The notes: generated from the sequence alone by a model not told the origin. A DNA stretch of 43,661 nt from DMER64 sp964554535 (GCA_964554535.1 CAZKPB010000018.1:1-43661), one strand, 5' to 3'. Shown: positions 7,870 through 17,070, counted from the stretch's first letter. Made by a program: numbers and translations.

Positions 7870-7900
7870 AAAAGCCGCGTTTGTAGTTCGCGGCTTTTTT
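7870..7900 (+). terminator. Terminator of the small-peptide unit
   Basis: Stem AAAAGCCGCG/CGCGGCTTTT (7870-7879 with 7889-7898), 9-nt loop, followed by T's. It lies between the peptide gene and the convergent rmuC end and could serve both strands. Confidence 0.85.
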
Positions 7901-7938
7901 ATTGCCCGGCGGTTAGGTACCGGGCCAATTAAGGTAAG

Positions 7939-9078
7939 TTATTTGGTCAATTTCTTAGTTGCCTTCACGCCTAATTCCTTCAACTTTTGAGCCTGGCCCA
8001 AAAGGTTTCCGTTCCCGTCTTTCAACTGATTCATAGCCGTATCATAGGCTTCGCGTGATTTGTCCAGGCTTTTTCCCAGGTTATCCAGTGTCTGCACAAA
8101 CGACACAAATTTGTCGTACATCAGCTCGCCGCGGCGGGCTATCTCCAGTGCATTTTTGCTCTGCATTTCGCGCGTCCACAAATCGGACATCAGTTTGAGG
8201 CAGGCTATCAGGTTGGTGGGGCTGATAAGCAGGATGCGTTTGCCATAGGCATACTCCCAAAGTCCGGGGTCCTTCTGCACGGCGCAGATATACGCCGGCT
8301 CTATGGGAATAAACATCATGGTAAAGTCCAGTGAACCGTCCATATCGTCGTATTTCTTGACGGAAAGTTCGTCCACGTGACGACGGATGGAGGCTAGATG
8401 TTCCTGCAGCGCTTGTTCGCGCTGCGCTGGGGAGTCCTCTTCACGAGTGTCCTGCGCAGCCATATAGCGGTCATACGCCGTGAGGGAAACCTTGGAATCA
8501 ATAATGATTACCTTGTTTTCCGGCAGGCGCACCAATACATCCGGCCGCAATTGGCGGCCGTTTTCTCCAATTACGGTTTCCTGGGTGAAATAATGAGTGT
8601 CTTTGATCAGGCCCGAGTATTCCAGAATGCGTTCCAGCACCATCTCTCCCCAGTTGCCCTGGGTTTTTGACTGTCCCTTGAGGGCATTGGCCAGATTGTT
8701 GGCCTGCGCGCTGACTTTTCCGGTTTGCTCTACCAGCAGACGAATGCGCTCGTCTAGCGACGAGCGCTGTTTTGTCTGTTCAATGTGGGTTTCTTCCACT
8801 AATTTTTTATAGGAAGCCAGTTGCTCGCCCAAAGGTTTAAGCAACGACTCCATATTTTGTTGATTGCTTTGGGCAAATTTTTGTGTATTGGCATCCAGCA
8901 TCCTGCGGGCAAGGTTCTCAAATTGCAGGGTAAGCTTCTCCTGCAGCCCGTCAAGTTCTTTTTGCTTGAGTTCCAAAGCGGTTTGTGCGGATGCCTTCTC
9001 CGCACCAAGACGGAGAAGCATCCATACAAACAAGGCGCATACCGCCAAAAAAACGGCACCCGCAACAATCCATTCCAT
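7939..9078 (-). CDS. rmuC: DNA recombination protein RmuC
   Basis: Protein of 379 residues: an N-terminal membrane anchor (residues 4-24), a coiled-coil region (about 30-120, rich in E/K/Q), then the RmuC nuclease-like domain (about 125-350) with TQGNWGEMVLERILE and VIIIDSKVSLTAYDRY, motifs typical of the family and of its PD-(D/E)XK-like core. RmuC proteins limit DNA rearrangements such as inversions between short repeats; the biochemical activity is not firmly established. Its start lies 3 bp after the xylE stop, so it is the last gene of the xylose operon, an unexpected place for a DNA maintenance gene. Confidence 0.9.
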   Translation of the reverse strand: MEWIVAGAVFLAVCALFVWMLLRLGAEKASAQTALELKQKELDGLQEKLTLQFENLARRMLDANTQKFAQSNQQNMESLLKPLGEQLASYKKLVEETHIEQTKQRSSLDERIRLLVEQTGKVSAQANNLANALKGQSKTQGNWGEMVLERILEYSGLIKDTHYFTQETVIGENGRQLRPDVLVRLPENKVIIIDSKVSLTAYDRYMAAQDTREEDSPAQREQALQEHLASIRRHVDELSVKKYDDMDGSLDFTMMFIPIEPAYICAVQKDPGLWEYAYGKRILLISPTNLIACLKLMSDLWTREMQSKNALEIARRGELMYDKFVSFVQTLDNLGKSLDKSREAYDTAMNQLKDGNGNLLGQAQKLKELGVKATKKLTK

Positions 9079-9081
9079 AGA

Positions 9082-10551
9082 CTACTTTTTCCAAAGTTTG
9101 CTCATCTCTTCCAGGGTTTTGCCCTTGGTCTCGGGAACCAGTCTCCAGACAAAGATAGCGGCCACAATACAGATGATTCCGTAGAGTGCGTACGCAAACA
9201 TATGGCCGAAGTTTTGTCCCATACTGCCCAAAGACATATTGTACATAGGTACAAAAGTGGAAGAAACCACAAAATTGAAAATCCACTGGAAGGCCACGGC
9301 AATGGCCACGGCGGCTCCGCGGATCGTATTGGGGAATATCTCGGAAATAAGTACCCAGCAGATGGGACCCCAGCTCATCATGAAAGAAGCCGAGTAAAAC
9401 ATAATGCTGACTACAGGCACGATGGCCGGAGTGCTGTCAGGAAATACGTTGCTTATGGCAACTCCCATGGCACCAATGGCCATTCCTATGGAACCGGTGA
9501 TAAGCAGAGGCTTTCTGCCCCATTTTTCCACCGTGAGGATAGCCACCAGCGTGAAGGAGATGTTGATAACACCCATAATGACGGTCTGTACCATGGGATT
9601 GCCCATACCCATACTTTCAAATATACGGGGAGCAAAATACAATACCGCATTGATACCGATGATTTGCTGGAATACAGAAAGCATAATACCGATAAAGATA
9701 ACCAGCACTCCATAAGTGAAAAGTTTTTCTCTCTTTTCCACCACAGTTGCCCTGATATCTTCCAGAATCTGACGGGCCTTGCTTTCTCCGTTGATACGGC
9801 GCAATACATACAGCGCTTTTTCTTCCCGACCGCTCATTACCAGATAACGCGGGGTTTCCGGTACAAAGCAGATCAAGATGGCAAACAGCGCGGCAGGAAA
9901 TGCTTCACTCACAAACATCAGGCGCCAGCCTTCCGCTATAACCCATTGGGATTCACTAAGGTTAGTAACAATTCCGTTTACGGAATCAATGATGGGGTTT
10001 TTCTCTTGTCCCAGGATCAGGAAGTTGACAAAATAAACCACCAGCTGACCGAAGATGATGGCAAACTGGTTCCAGGAAACCAGCGTGCCGCGTTTGTCGG
10101 AAGGAGCCACCTCGGCAATATACATGGGGCAGATGGCCGAGGCAAGACCAACCCCCAGACCTCCCAGTACGCGGTACAGATTGAAAGCGACCAGCAGGGA
10201 GAGGGAAGCGTCACCTTTTTCAAAGAACAGGAATTCGGGATAATACGAACCCATTGCCGACAAGAAAAACAGTATGCCGGCAAAAATCAGAGATTTTTTA
10301 CGGCCCCATCTTGTAGCCAACAGACCGGAAAAGGCACTACCAATAATGCAACCGATTAAGGCGCTGGAAGAAGTCAATCCGTGAAGGGCATCGGTGTATA
10401 TAAAGTCAGAAGCACCCATAAAAAAGCCCTGCAGGCCTTTTTCGGCTCCCGAGATAACTGCCGTGTCGTATCCGAACAACAGTCCCCCCAACACCGCAAC
10501 TAAAGTTATAGAGAACAAATAAAGTTTGCTCCCGTTTTGTGAAGCTGTCAT
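9082..10551 (-). CDS. xylE: D-xylose:H+ symporter (MFS sugar porter)
   Basis: Protein of 489 residues with twelve predicted membrane spans. Sugar-porter signatures are present: GGLLFGYDTAVISG in span 1, RWGRKKSL in the 2-3 loop, PETPRYL in the central loop, QQIIGINAVLYFAPRIFE in span 7, EKWGRKPLL between 8 and 9, and VPETKGKTLEEM at the C-terminus. It imports a pentose with a proton across the inner membrane. Xylose is assigned from its place 3 bp downstream of xylA in the xylose operon; arabinose or glucose cannot be excluded from sequence alone. Confidence 0.9.
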   Translation of the reverse strand: MTASQNGSKLYLFSITLVAVLGGLLFGYDTAVISGAEKGLQGFFMGASDFIYTDALHGLTSSSALIGCIIGSAFSGLLATRWGRKKSLIFAGILFFLSAMGSYYPEFLFFEKGDASLSLLVAFNLYRVLGGLGVGLASAICPMYIAEVAPSDKRGTLVSWNQFAIIFGQLVVYFVNFLILGQEKNPIIDSVNGIVTNLSESQWVIAEGWRLMFVSEAFPAALFAILICFVPETPRYLVMSGREEKALYVLRRINGESKARQILEDIRATVVEKREKLFTYGVLVIFIGIMLSVFQQIIGINAVLYFAPRIFESMGMGNPMVQTVIMGVINISFTLVAILTVEKWGRKPLLITGSIGMAIGAMGVAISNVFPDSTPAIVPVVSIMFYSASFMMSWGPICWVLISEIFPNTIRGAAVAIAVAFQWIFNFVVSSTFVPMYNMSLGSMGQNFGHMFAYALYGIICIVAAIFVWRLVPETKGKTLEEMSKLWKK

Positions 10552-10554
10552 AGA

Positions 10555-11871
10555 TTAGATATAGAGGCTTACAAGAGTTTCATACAATTCTTGCTGGCCG
10601 CTGATCTGTTTAGGTTCACCGGCGGTTTTGGCATAGTTGACCAGGTCTTCCAGTTTCATCTTGCCGTTTTCAAATTCTTTACCCTTTCCGGCGTCAAAAG
10701 AAGCGTAACGGGCCGCTTTCATCTTCAAATAGGGTGATTTTTCAAGAATGGCGGCAGCAGCTTCCAGACCGCGGGCAAAAGTATCCATACCGCTGATGTG
10801 AGCTACGAACAAATCTTCGGGGTCGGTGGAGTTGCGGCGGGTCTTGGCGTCAAAGTTAACGCCTCCGTTGTGCAGACCGCCTGCCTGGAGCAATACCATC
10901 ATGGCCTGGGTAACTTCCCAAATGTCAATGGGGAACTGGTCGGTATCCCAACCATTCTGATAGTCACCGCGGTTGGCGTCAATGGAACCCAGAATACCCG
11001 CATTGGCGGCGCATTGCAGTTCATGTTCAAAGGTGTGACCTGCCAAGGTGGCGTGGTTTACTTCAATGTTAATCTTAAAGTCGTTTTCCAGACCGTTATC
11101 CTTGATGAAGCCCAAGATGGTTTCTACGTCCACATCATATTGATGTTTGGTAGGTTCCATAGGCTTGGGTTCAATAAGAAAGGTGCCTTTGAAGCCTTTG
11201 GCGCGGCCGTAGTCGCGGGCTTTCTGCAGCATAAGGCCAAGGTGTTGTTTTTCACGCTTCATATCGGTGTTGAGCAGAGACATATACCCTTCACGACCAC
11301 CCCAGAATACGTAATTGGTACCACCCAGTTCAATGGTAGCGTCAATGGCGTTCTTGATCTGGACGGCGGCACGGGCTACCACGTCAAAATCGGGATTGGT
11401 GGCGGCACCGTTCATATAACGTTTGTGACCAAATACATTGGCGGTTCCCCACAACAGTTTGATACCGGTCTGGGCCTGTTTTTCCTTAGCATAAGCTACA
11501 ATGGCTTTCATACGGGCTTCGTATTCTTCAATGGTAGCGGCTTCTTGAACAAGGTCCACATCGTGGAAGCAATAGTATTCAATGCCTACTTTCTGCATGA
11601 ATTCAAAACCGGCATCCAATTTGGCTTTGGCCGCTTCAATGGGATCCGCTGCTTCATTCCAGGGAAAAGTTTTGGTTCCACCGCCAAATTGGTCACCACC
11701 TTCTGCACACAGGGTGTGCCAGTAGGCCATCGCAAATTTGAACCATTCTTTCATTTTTTTACCGTAAACGACTTTTTCTTTGTCGTAATAATGAAAAGCC
11801 ATTGGATTCTTGCTTTCCTTGCCTTCAAATTTAATTTTCCCAATACCTGGGAAGTACTCTTTTGTTGCCAT
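10555..11871 (-). CDS. xylA: Xylose isomerase
   Basis: Interconverts D-xylose and D-xylulose in the cytoplasm, the first step of xylose catabolism. The 438-residue protein has the usual length of the class II enzymes. Active-site features: YCFHDVDL (His103, Asp106), the metal-binding stretch FLIEPKPMEPTKHQYD, NIEVNHATLAGHTFEHE and the GSIDANRGDYQNGWDTDQFP loop. It lies second in the operon, 36 bp after xylB and 3 bp before xylE. Confidence 0.98.
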   Translation of the reverse strand: MATKEYFPGIGKIKFEGKESKNPMAFHYYDKEKVVYGKKMKEWFKFAMAYWHTLCAEGGDQFGGGTKTFPWNEAADPIEAAKAKLDAGFEFMQKVGIEYYCFHDVDLVQEAATIEEYEARMKAIVAYAKEKQAQTGIKLLWGTANVFGHKRYMNGAATNPDFDVVARAAVQIKNAIDATIELGGTNYVFWGGREGYMSLLNTDMKREKQHLGLMLQKARDYGRAKGFKGTFLIEPKPMEPTKHQYDVDVETILGFIKDNGLENDFKINIEVNHATLAGHTFEHELQCAANAGILGSIDANRGDYQNGWDTDQFPIDIWEVTQAMMVLLQAGGLHNGGVNFDAKTRRNSTDPEDLFVAHISGMDTFARGLEAAAAILEKSPYLKMKAARYASFDAGKGKEFENGKMKLEDLVNYAKTAGEPKQISGQQELYETLVSLYI

Positions 11872-11907
11872 AATAATTAAATAATAAGTTATGTGTTTAT
11901 ATGTTAG

Positions 11908-13389
11908 TTATTTGAGTTCTTTTTCAAGTTCTTTTTTCCAAGCCCGGTAAGCGGCTTCAAGGGGTTCTTTCCAGGCGGCCACAGGATGTTCTGTACGTTG
12001 CAGCTGCAGCCCCGCAAAACATTCCCGGCGGCTCTTGTACAAGCCGGCACCCCAGGCGCCACCACGAGCGGCACCCAAAGCCCCGTCGGTATTGTAGAGT
12101 TCAATGGTAGCATCACACAAAGTGGCCAGCGTGTTGCGGAAAATGGGGCTGAGGAACATGTTGGCTTCTCCGGCGCGAATTACCTGCGGATTTAGACCCA
12201 TTTCCTTCATAATGTCAATACCGTAACGGAAAGAGAAGGCTATGCCTTCCTGAGCGGCACGCAACAGGTGGGCTCTCTTGTGGCGGTTAAAGTCCAGACC
12301 GGCCACTTTGGCCCCCGTAAAACGGTTGCAAAGAATACGTTCGGCACCGTTGCCAAAGGGAAGCACTATAAGGCCGTCACATCCGGCAGGCGCTTCTTCC
12401 ATAAGATCGTTCATCTGGCTGTAAGACAATTCCGGAGCTACATTCTTGTGCATCCAGGCATTGAGGATTCCGGTGCCGTTGATGCACAGCAATACGCCCA
12501 GAGAGGTTTTTTCCTTGCTGTGGTTGACGTGCAGGAAAGGATTGACACGTGAGGCACGGTCGGCCTTCTGGTGGTCAATCACTCCGTATACCACACCCGA
12601 AGTACCGGCGGTGGCGGCAATTTCTCCGGCATCCAGCACGTTGAGAGAAAACGCGTTGTTGGGCTGGTCACCGGCACGGTAGCCAATGGGGGTGCCTTCC
12701 GGAATACCCAGACGGGATTCTGTTTCCTTTGACGTATATCCCTGAATGCCCAATGCCGTTTTGTATTCCGGAATCAGGTCGGGTGCAAAGCCATAGTAGT
12801 TGCGCAGGAAATCGGCGGGGGCGTCTTCCTTGAAGTCCCAGAGCATTTGTTCGGACAATCCTCCGGCAGTGGTGGAAATGTTACCTGTCAGACGGTAGGC
12901 CACATAGTCCCCGGGAAGGAAAAATTTGTACGTCTTGGCATAAAGGTCGGGCTCATTTTGTTTAACCCAGGCCAGCTTGGAGGCGGTGAAATTTCCGGGA
13001 GAATTGAGCAGGTGCGACAAGCACTGTTCCGCACCCAGGTCATTGAAGGCCTTGTTGCCAATTTCCACGGCCCGGCTATCACACCAGATGATGGACTTAC
13101 GCAGGGGTTTCCCGTCCTTGTCAATGCATACCAAACCGTGCATCTGGTAGGTGATGCCAATAGACTTCAGATTTTTCAAAGGACATTGTGCATCCAGTTG
13201 GTGCAGTCCTTTGCAGATGTAATCCCACCACATATCGGGATCTTGTTCGGCCCAGCCGCTTTGAGGGGCGTCAATGGGCATTTCTTTGTCGGGCATGGTG
13301 CAGGAAGCCACGCATTGTCCGGTGGCGATGTCCAACAGGGAGAGTTTTATGGAAGAACTTCCAATGTCAATTCCAAGGCTAGTGTTCAT
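11908..13389 (-). CDS. xylB: Xylulokinase
   Basis: Phosphorylates D-xylulose to D-xylulose 5-phosphate with ATP, feeding the pentose phosphate pathway. The 493-residue protein belongs to the FGGY family: N-terminal LGIDIGSSSIKLSLLD (phosphate 1 motif), sugar-site segment SGWAEQDPDMWW, the ATAGTSGVVYG region of the C-terminal ATPase domain, and GGAWGAGLYKSRR near the end. Xylulose rather than glycerol or gluconate is supported by the adjacent xylA and xylE. Its start is 1 bp after the stop of the regulator gene, indicating translational coupling. Confidence 0.95.
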   Translation of the reverse strand: MNTSLGIDIGSSSIKLSLLDIATGQCVASCTMPDKEMPIDAPQSGWAEQDPDMWWDYICKGLHQLDAQCPLKNLKSIGITYQMHGLVCIDKDGKPLRKSIIWCDSRAVEIGNKAFNDLGAEQCLSHLLNSPGNFTASKLAWVKQNEPDLYAKTYKFFLPGDYVAYRLTGNISTTAGGLSEQMLWDFKEDAPADFLRNYYGFAPDLIPEYKTALGIQGYTSKETESRLGIPEGTPIGYRAGDQPNNAFSLNVLDAGEIAATAGTSGVVYGVIDHQKADRASRVNPFLHVNHSKEKTSLGVLLCINGTGILNAWMHKNVAPELSYSQMNDLMEEAPAGCDGLIVLPFGNGAERILCNRFTGAKVAGLDFNRHKRAHLLRAAQEGIAFSFRYGIDIMKEMGLNPQVIRAGEANMFLSPIFRNTLATLCDATIELYNTDGALGAARGGAWGAGLYKSRRECFAGLQLQRTEHPVAAWKEPLEAAYRAWKKELEKELK

Positions 13390-13390
13390 A

Positions 13391-14134
13391 TTAATAATGC
13401 CAGTTTATAAAGTTAAGTTTAAAGGTATTTTTCTGTTCTTTTTTATACTTGTTCTTGTCAAACGTATAGTACAAGGCGGGTTTGTGAGCCACATTCTTTT
13501 CCCTTTCTCCCGTGCAAAAAACATAACCGCAATCCAGTATCTTTTTACGGAAATTGCGGTTATCAATATCTACCCCTAAAATGGCCTTGTAAAGGTTTTC
13601 CAGTTCTCTGATGGTGAACTTTTTGGGTAGCAGTTCAAAAGCTATGGGGGAATTGAGCAGGTTGCGGTTCAGGGTGCTCAGGGCGTCTACCAGAATCAGT
13701 TTGTGGTCCATCGCCAGCCGGTTGATATGCTGGATTTCCATCCAGATGGTCTGCGTGGCCTTGGCGTGAGCCCTGATCTGAGCATTCAGTTTGACCAGTG
13801 CATAATAAGCCACGGTCACCACCCGCTCGGTCTGAATGTGATAAAAACTGTTAATCCATTGCAACTCGGTATCATCTATCCGTTTGGGGTCAGAAAATAC
13901 GGAAAGTTCCTGCAAATAGACATCCTTCAGACCGGTGTGCTCGGCCAATACACGGTAAGCCGCGGAAGTGATATCTTCATCTTGTCGAATCATGCTACCG
14001 GGAAGTTTATAGTCCTGAATGCCACGGTCGGTAAGCAGGCATTTCAACGAAATACCGTCAAAGCCAAATATTACACAGTCTACAGATATTGAATCGTTAA
14101 TTTGCATAACAAAAGTCCGGTTATTATTTACCAT
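13391..14134 (-). CDS. Nudix-family transcriptional regulator of xylose genes
   Basis: Protein of 247 residues: an N-terminal Nudix-fold domain (about 10-145) and a C-terminal winged helix (about 155-230, FTIRELENLYKAILG and NFRKKILDCGYV). The Nudix box is degenerate (GSMIRQDEDI...RVLAEHTGL lacks the REXXEE catalytic glutamates), so it should bind a ligand rather than hydrolyse one, as in the NrtR-like AraR/XylR regulators of Bacteroidota. It is the first gene of the operon with xylB, xylA, xylE and rmuC, and a palindrome lies in its promoter, suggesting self-control. Start set at ATG 14134; ATG 14101 and TTG 14140 are alternatives. Confidence 0.8.
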   Translation of the reverse strand: MVNNNRTFVMQINDSISVDCVIFGFDGISLKCLLTDRGIQDYKLPGSMIRQDEDITSAAYRVLAEHTGLKDVYLQELSVFSDPKRIDDTELQWINSFYHIQTERVVTVAYYALVKLNAQIRAHAKATQTIWMEIQHINRLAMDHKLILVDALSTLNRNLLNSPIAFELLPKKFTIRELENLYKAILGVDIDNRNFRKKILDCGYVFCTGEREKNVAHKPALYYTFDKNKYKKEQKNTFKLNFINWHY

Positions 14135-14164
14135 TCTCAAAGTAACAAATAATTACCGAGCAAT

Positions 14165-14194
14165 GCAAACTTAGCGTGAAATATACGCTATCAA
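14165..14194 (-). promoter_or_regulatory. Promoter and candidate operator of the xylose operon
   Basis: Minus-strand -7 box TAAGTTTGC (14173 to 14165) with TTG (14194 to 14192) 18 bp upstream. Between the two elements lies the inverted repeat TAGCGT-N7-ACGCTA (14172-14190). A repressor bound there would block RNA polymerase, so the Nudix regulator encoded next to it is the obvious candidate. The site is also 57 bp upstream of the divergent esterase gene. Confidence 0.55.
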
Positions 14195-14247
14195 CCTGTT
14201 TTTAACACAAACTGTTATTATATTTACATCACAAAAACATTTCTATT

Positions 14248-15063
14248 ATGAGACATTTACTTCTTTTTCTGACTGCCTGTCTTCTGGCGTGCACACTCTG
14301 GGCGCAAAGACCCGGACAAAGACCTGTGGTGATTCAACTGGACCCCACGGATACTTCTGACAAGACCCCCACCCTTACCGTATATTTACCCCGTAATTCA
14401 AACGGTATAGCCATTCTGGAATGTCCCGGCGGAGGTTACACTATGTTGTCCATGAGTCACGAAGGGCACGATATGGCCCAATGGATGAATTCGCAGGGCA
14501 TTACCTATGCCGTGGTGCAATACCGTATGCCCAATGGGGACTATACCCTCCCCATCAAGGACGCTCAGGCCGCCCTCACCCAGTTACGTACCCACGCGCA
14601 AGAGTGGCATCTGAATCCGGACCGCATAGGGGTAATGGGCTGCTCGGCCGGAGGCCATCTGGCCTCTACGCTGGCCACGCACTATACGGAAGCCACCAAA
14701 CCCAATTTCCAGGTATTGCTGTACCCGGTAATCACTATGGAAGAAAGCCTGACCCACAGCGGGTCACTGCACAACCTGCTGGGTGAAAATCCTCCGGCCG
14801 ACCTGGTTGAAAAATTCAGCAACCACCTGCAAGTCAATGCCCAGACTCCTCCGGCATTCATCATCCTTTCCAATGATGACAGAGTGGTCCCCCCGGAAAA
14901 CAGTATTCTGTACTACTCGGCATTGCACAAAAACGGTGTAAACGCCACCCTGCACATCTACCCTTCCGGAGGTCACGGATGGGGAAATATGGACGCCTTT
15001 GTCTGGAAACGGGCGTGGACGGGAGAATTGGAACAGTGGTTAAGGGAACTATTTCACGACTAA
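14248..15063 (+). CDS. Secreted alpha/beta-hydrolase esterase, probable sugar acetylesterase
   Basis: Protein of 271 residues with a signal peptide (LLACTLWA-Q; an LLAC lipobox is an alternative reading). Alpha/beta-hydrolase core: CPGGGYTML (oxyanion region), nucleophile in GCSAGGH (Ser133), acid in SNDDRVVP and histidine in SGGHGWG (about His244). The layout resembles the BD-FAE/hormone-sensitive-lipase-like esterases found in polysaccharide loci that remove acetyl or other acyl groups from xylan sugars. It is divergent from the xylose operon and convergent with another sugar O-acetylesterase, whose end it overlaps by 15 bp. Substrate inferred from context. Confidence 0.75.
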   Translation: MRHLLLFLTACLLACTLWAQRPGQRPVVIQLDPTDTSDKTPTLTVYLPRNSNGIAILECPGGGYTMLSMSHEGHDMAQWMNSQGITYAVVQYRMPNGDYTLPIKDAQAALTQLRTHAQEWHLNPDRIGVMGCSAGGHLASTLATHYTEATKPNFQVLLYPVITMEESLTHSGSLHNLLGENPPADLVEKFSNHLQVNAQTPPAFIILSNDDRVVPPENSILYYSALHKNGVNATLHIYPSGGHGWGNMDAFVWKRAWTGELEQWLRELFHD

Positions 15064-16983
15064 TTCAAAGGGAGAGGCCGGCATAGAGGCCTTGTTGCGC
15101 AGATTGGCTTCTGCACAGAAATTGTTCCACGCATAACGTACCGCCACAGGTTCCGTAACGGACGGAGCCGAAACTTTCACCTTGTTTTTGCCAATGATAA
15201 CGGCCCGTGCCGCCACAAAATCTCCGTTACGGTCTTTGAGGCGGAATAATTGCGGGTCTTTCCCGTCAGAGGTGGTAAGGCCTTTTCCGGTATCGCTGAA
15301 AGTCAGGATGACGTCGGACCCTTTGCGCCGGATGCGGCTTACCTGCGGGGTAAGTACGGCCTTTGTATTGCCATAGGCAAGGTATTGAACCGCCTGGGTT
15401 ACACGGGCAGCCACTTCTTTTTTGGACAACGGATGAATGTCGTTCCACTCGCCCAAATCCAGCGTGACAACCAGTTGGGCATAGGGGTCCGCCAAGGCGG
15501 CCTTGCGCTGGGCGTCTCGTCGTGCGGCCATAGCGCAGGGCGCGTTGAGGTCCGTCTGGTCCTTGGTGTAGCCGGCCAGTTGCAGGATGATGAACGGCAA
15601 TTTGGGGTTGTTCCAGTCGTTACGCCAAGTAGCCATCATGGTTTCCAAACGGCTGTCATAGTCGGCCTCGTTACCCGATTCTCCCTGAAACCACAACACC
15701 CCCTTGACGGGCAGCCGGGTAAACGGGGTCAGCATGGCGTTATAGACGGCAGTGGGTTGGTATTCCCAAGTGACGGAAGGAGTGAAAGGGGTTCCCTCGG
15801 GCATCGTTTGGCGGGGAGGGTTCTCTACCCCTTTTCTGGCATACCATTTATTGTTTTCCAAAGAAATACGCTGCGCTTTGTCGTAAAAAGGATGCACCGC
15901 ACCTAAATATACACTATGGTCTTTTTCCGGAGTAAAGCCGCCCATTCCAAAGGAATTCTCCACGCGCACCACCAGGGTGTTGGTACCTTCCCTGAGCACT
16001 TGGGCGGGAATGGTATAGATACGCGGAGGGTACTGATAAGTGGTATTACCCACCTGTTGCCCGTTTATATAAGTCTGGTCCGCATTGACAATGGTCCCCA
16101 GAATCACCACGCTGGGTACGCATCCGCCTTGTGGTACCGTAAAGTCGGTTTTGTACCACATGGAGCCGCTGATGCGGGTAAAGCCGGGAAATTCTATGGG
16201 TTCCCAGTCGGGGGCGTCAAGGTCGGGAAAGGCTTCCTTTTGGGGTCCGGAGCCATTGCTCATGGCACGGGACTGCCGGCGCAACGCCTGTTGTATACTG
16301 TCCACGTATCCGGGGCGTTGCAGGCGTTGCAGGGCCTCTCCGTACCCATAGGCGGGAAGCGACTCGGCCGACATCCAGGCCTCAATGGGGGTTCCTCCCA
16401 CGGCGTTGGTGATGAGCCCAATGGGAACGCCATAGCGGGCAAATAATTCTTTGGCCATAAAGTAGCCTATGGCAGAATAGTTGCCAATCTTGTCGGGCAC
16501 ACACGGAATCCATTCACCGGTACGGGTGTCCTTTTGGGGTCCGTCAAAAGCGTATTCCACGCCGGGGTTGAATTCTCGGATCTGCATATTGGTGTAGGAA
16601 GTGACTTCATACGGATAACGGATGGCCACACGGTTGATGGTAGTTTCCATATTGGATTGTCCGCTGCACACCCATACGTCTCCAATCCACAGGTCTGTTA
16701 CCGTAAGGTCGTTGACTTTCAATTCATGGGGGCCTCCCGCCTTGTAGGAACCCATTACCACGCTCCATTCGCCGGCCTCATTGGCCTGCGTCTGAAAACG
16801 GGAACCCATAAAGTCCACGTTAATTGGTTCACCGGGATGGGCCCAGCCCCATAGTGTGAGCGGCTGCTCTCTCTGGAGCACGGCGCCGTCACCCCACACA
16901 CGCGGTAAACGCACGGCGGCACGGCAGGCAATACCGCCCAAGCACAGCATCACCGCAAATAGTAATAAATATCTCTTTAGCAT
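15049..16983 (-). CDS. Secreted sialate/xylan-type 9-O-acetylesterase (SGNH)
   Basis: Protein of 644 residues with a signal peptide (cleavage near IACRAA). It has the multi-domain layout of the sialate O-acetylesterase family: the SGNH nucleophile block GDVWVCSGQSNMET (Ser110), an inserted beta-sandwich (about 235-335), the block GVLWFQGESGNEADY, and the catalytic Asp-His near WNDIHPLSKKE. Members remove acetyl groups from sialic acids or, as in CE20-type enzymes, from xylan. Here the neighbours are xylose and hexuronate genes, not sialate genes, which favours a plant glycan. A minus-strand TAACTTTG box at 17026-17019 is the likely promoter. Confidence 0.85.
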   Translation of the reverse strand: MLKRYLLLFAVMLCLGGIACRAAVRLPRVWGDGAVLQREQPLTLWGWAHPGEPINVDFMGSRFQTQANEAGEWSVVMGSYKAGGPHELKVNDLTVTDLWIGDVWVCSGQSNMETTINRVAIRYPYEVTSYTNMQIREFNPGVEYAFDGPQKDTRTGEWIPCVPDKIGNYSAIGYFMAKELFARYGVPIGLITNAVGGTPIEAWMSAESLPAYGYGEALQRLQRPGYVDSIQQALRRQSRAMSNGSGPQKEAFPDLDAPDWEPIEFPGFTRISGSMWYKTDFTVPQGGCVPSVVILGTIVNADQTYINGQQVGNTTYQYPPRIYTIPAQVLREGTNTLVVRVENSFGMGGFTPEKDHSVYLGAVHPFYDKAQRISLENNKWYARKGVENPPRQTMPEGTPFTPSVTWEYQPTAVYNAMLTPFTRLPVKGVLWFQGESGNEADYDSRLETMMATWRNDWNNPKLPFIILQLAGYTKDQTDLNAPCAMAARRDAQRKAALADPYAQLVVTLDLGEWNDIHPLSKKEVAARVTQAVQYLAYGNTKAVLTPQVSRIRRKGSDVILTFSDTGKGLTTSDGKDPQLFRLKDRNGDFVAARAVIIGKNKVKVSAPSVTEPVAVRYAWNNFCAEANLRNKASMPASPFELVVK

Positions 16984-17018
16984 GGCAAGTTGTTTTAGTC
17001 AGGTTATTTCTAATAAAA

Positions 17019-17047
17019 CAAAGTTAACACAATTATAGCTACCTTTG
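17019..17047. promoter_or_regulatory. Divergent -7 boxes between the acetylesterase and uxuA
   Basis: Minus strand TAACTTTG (17026 to 17019) for the acetylesterase; plus strand TACCTTTG (17040-17047) for uxuA, 23 nt before its ATG. No good -33 element for either; the short shared spacer suggests joint control. Confidence 0.45.
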
Positions 17048-17070
17048 GAAGACAAACAAATACATCTTTT

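Noticed and set aside
8821..10359. 512-codon plus-strand frame across rmuC and xylE
   Set aside because: Shadow of two well-supported minus-strand genes; the translation is rich in His/Gln/Asn and lacks any motif.
10798..11880. 360-codon plus-strand frame opposite xylA
   Set aside because: Xylose isomerase on the other strand has all its catalytic motifs; this frame is codon-bias shadow.
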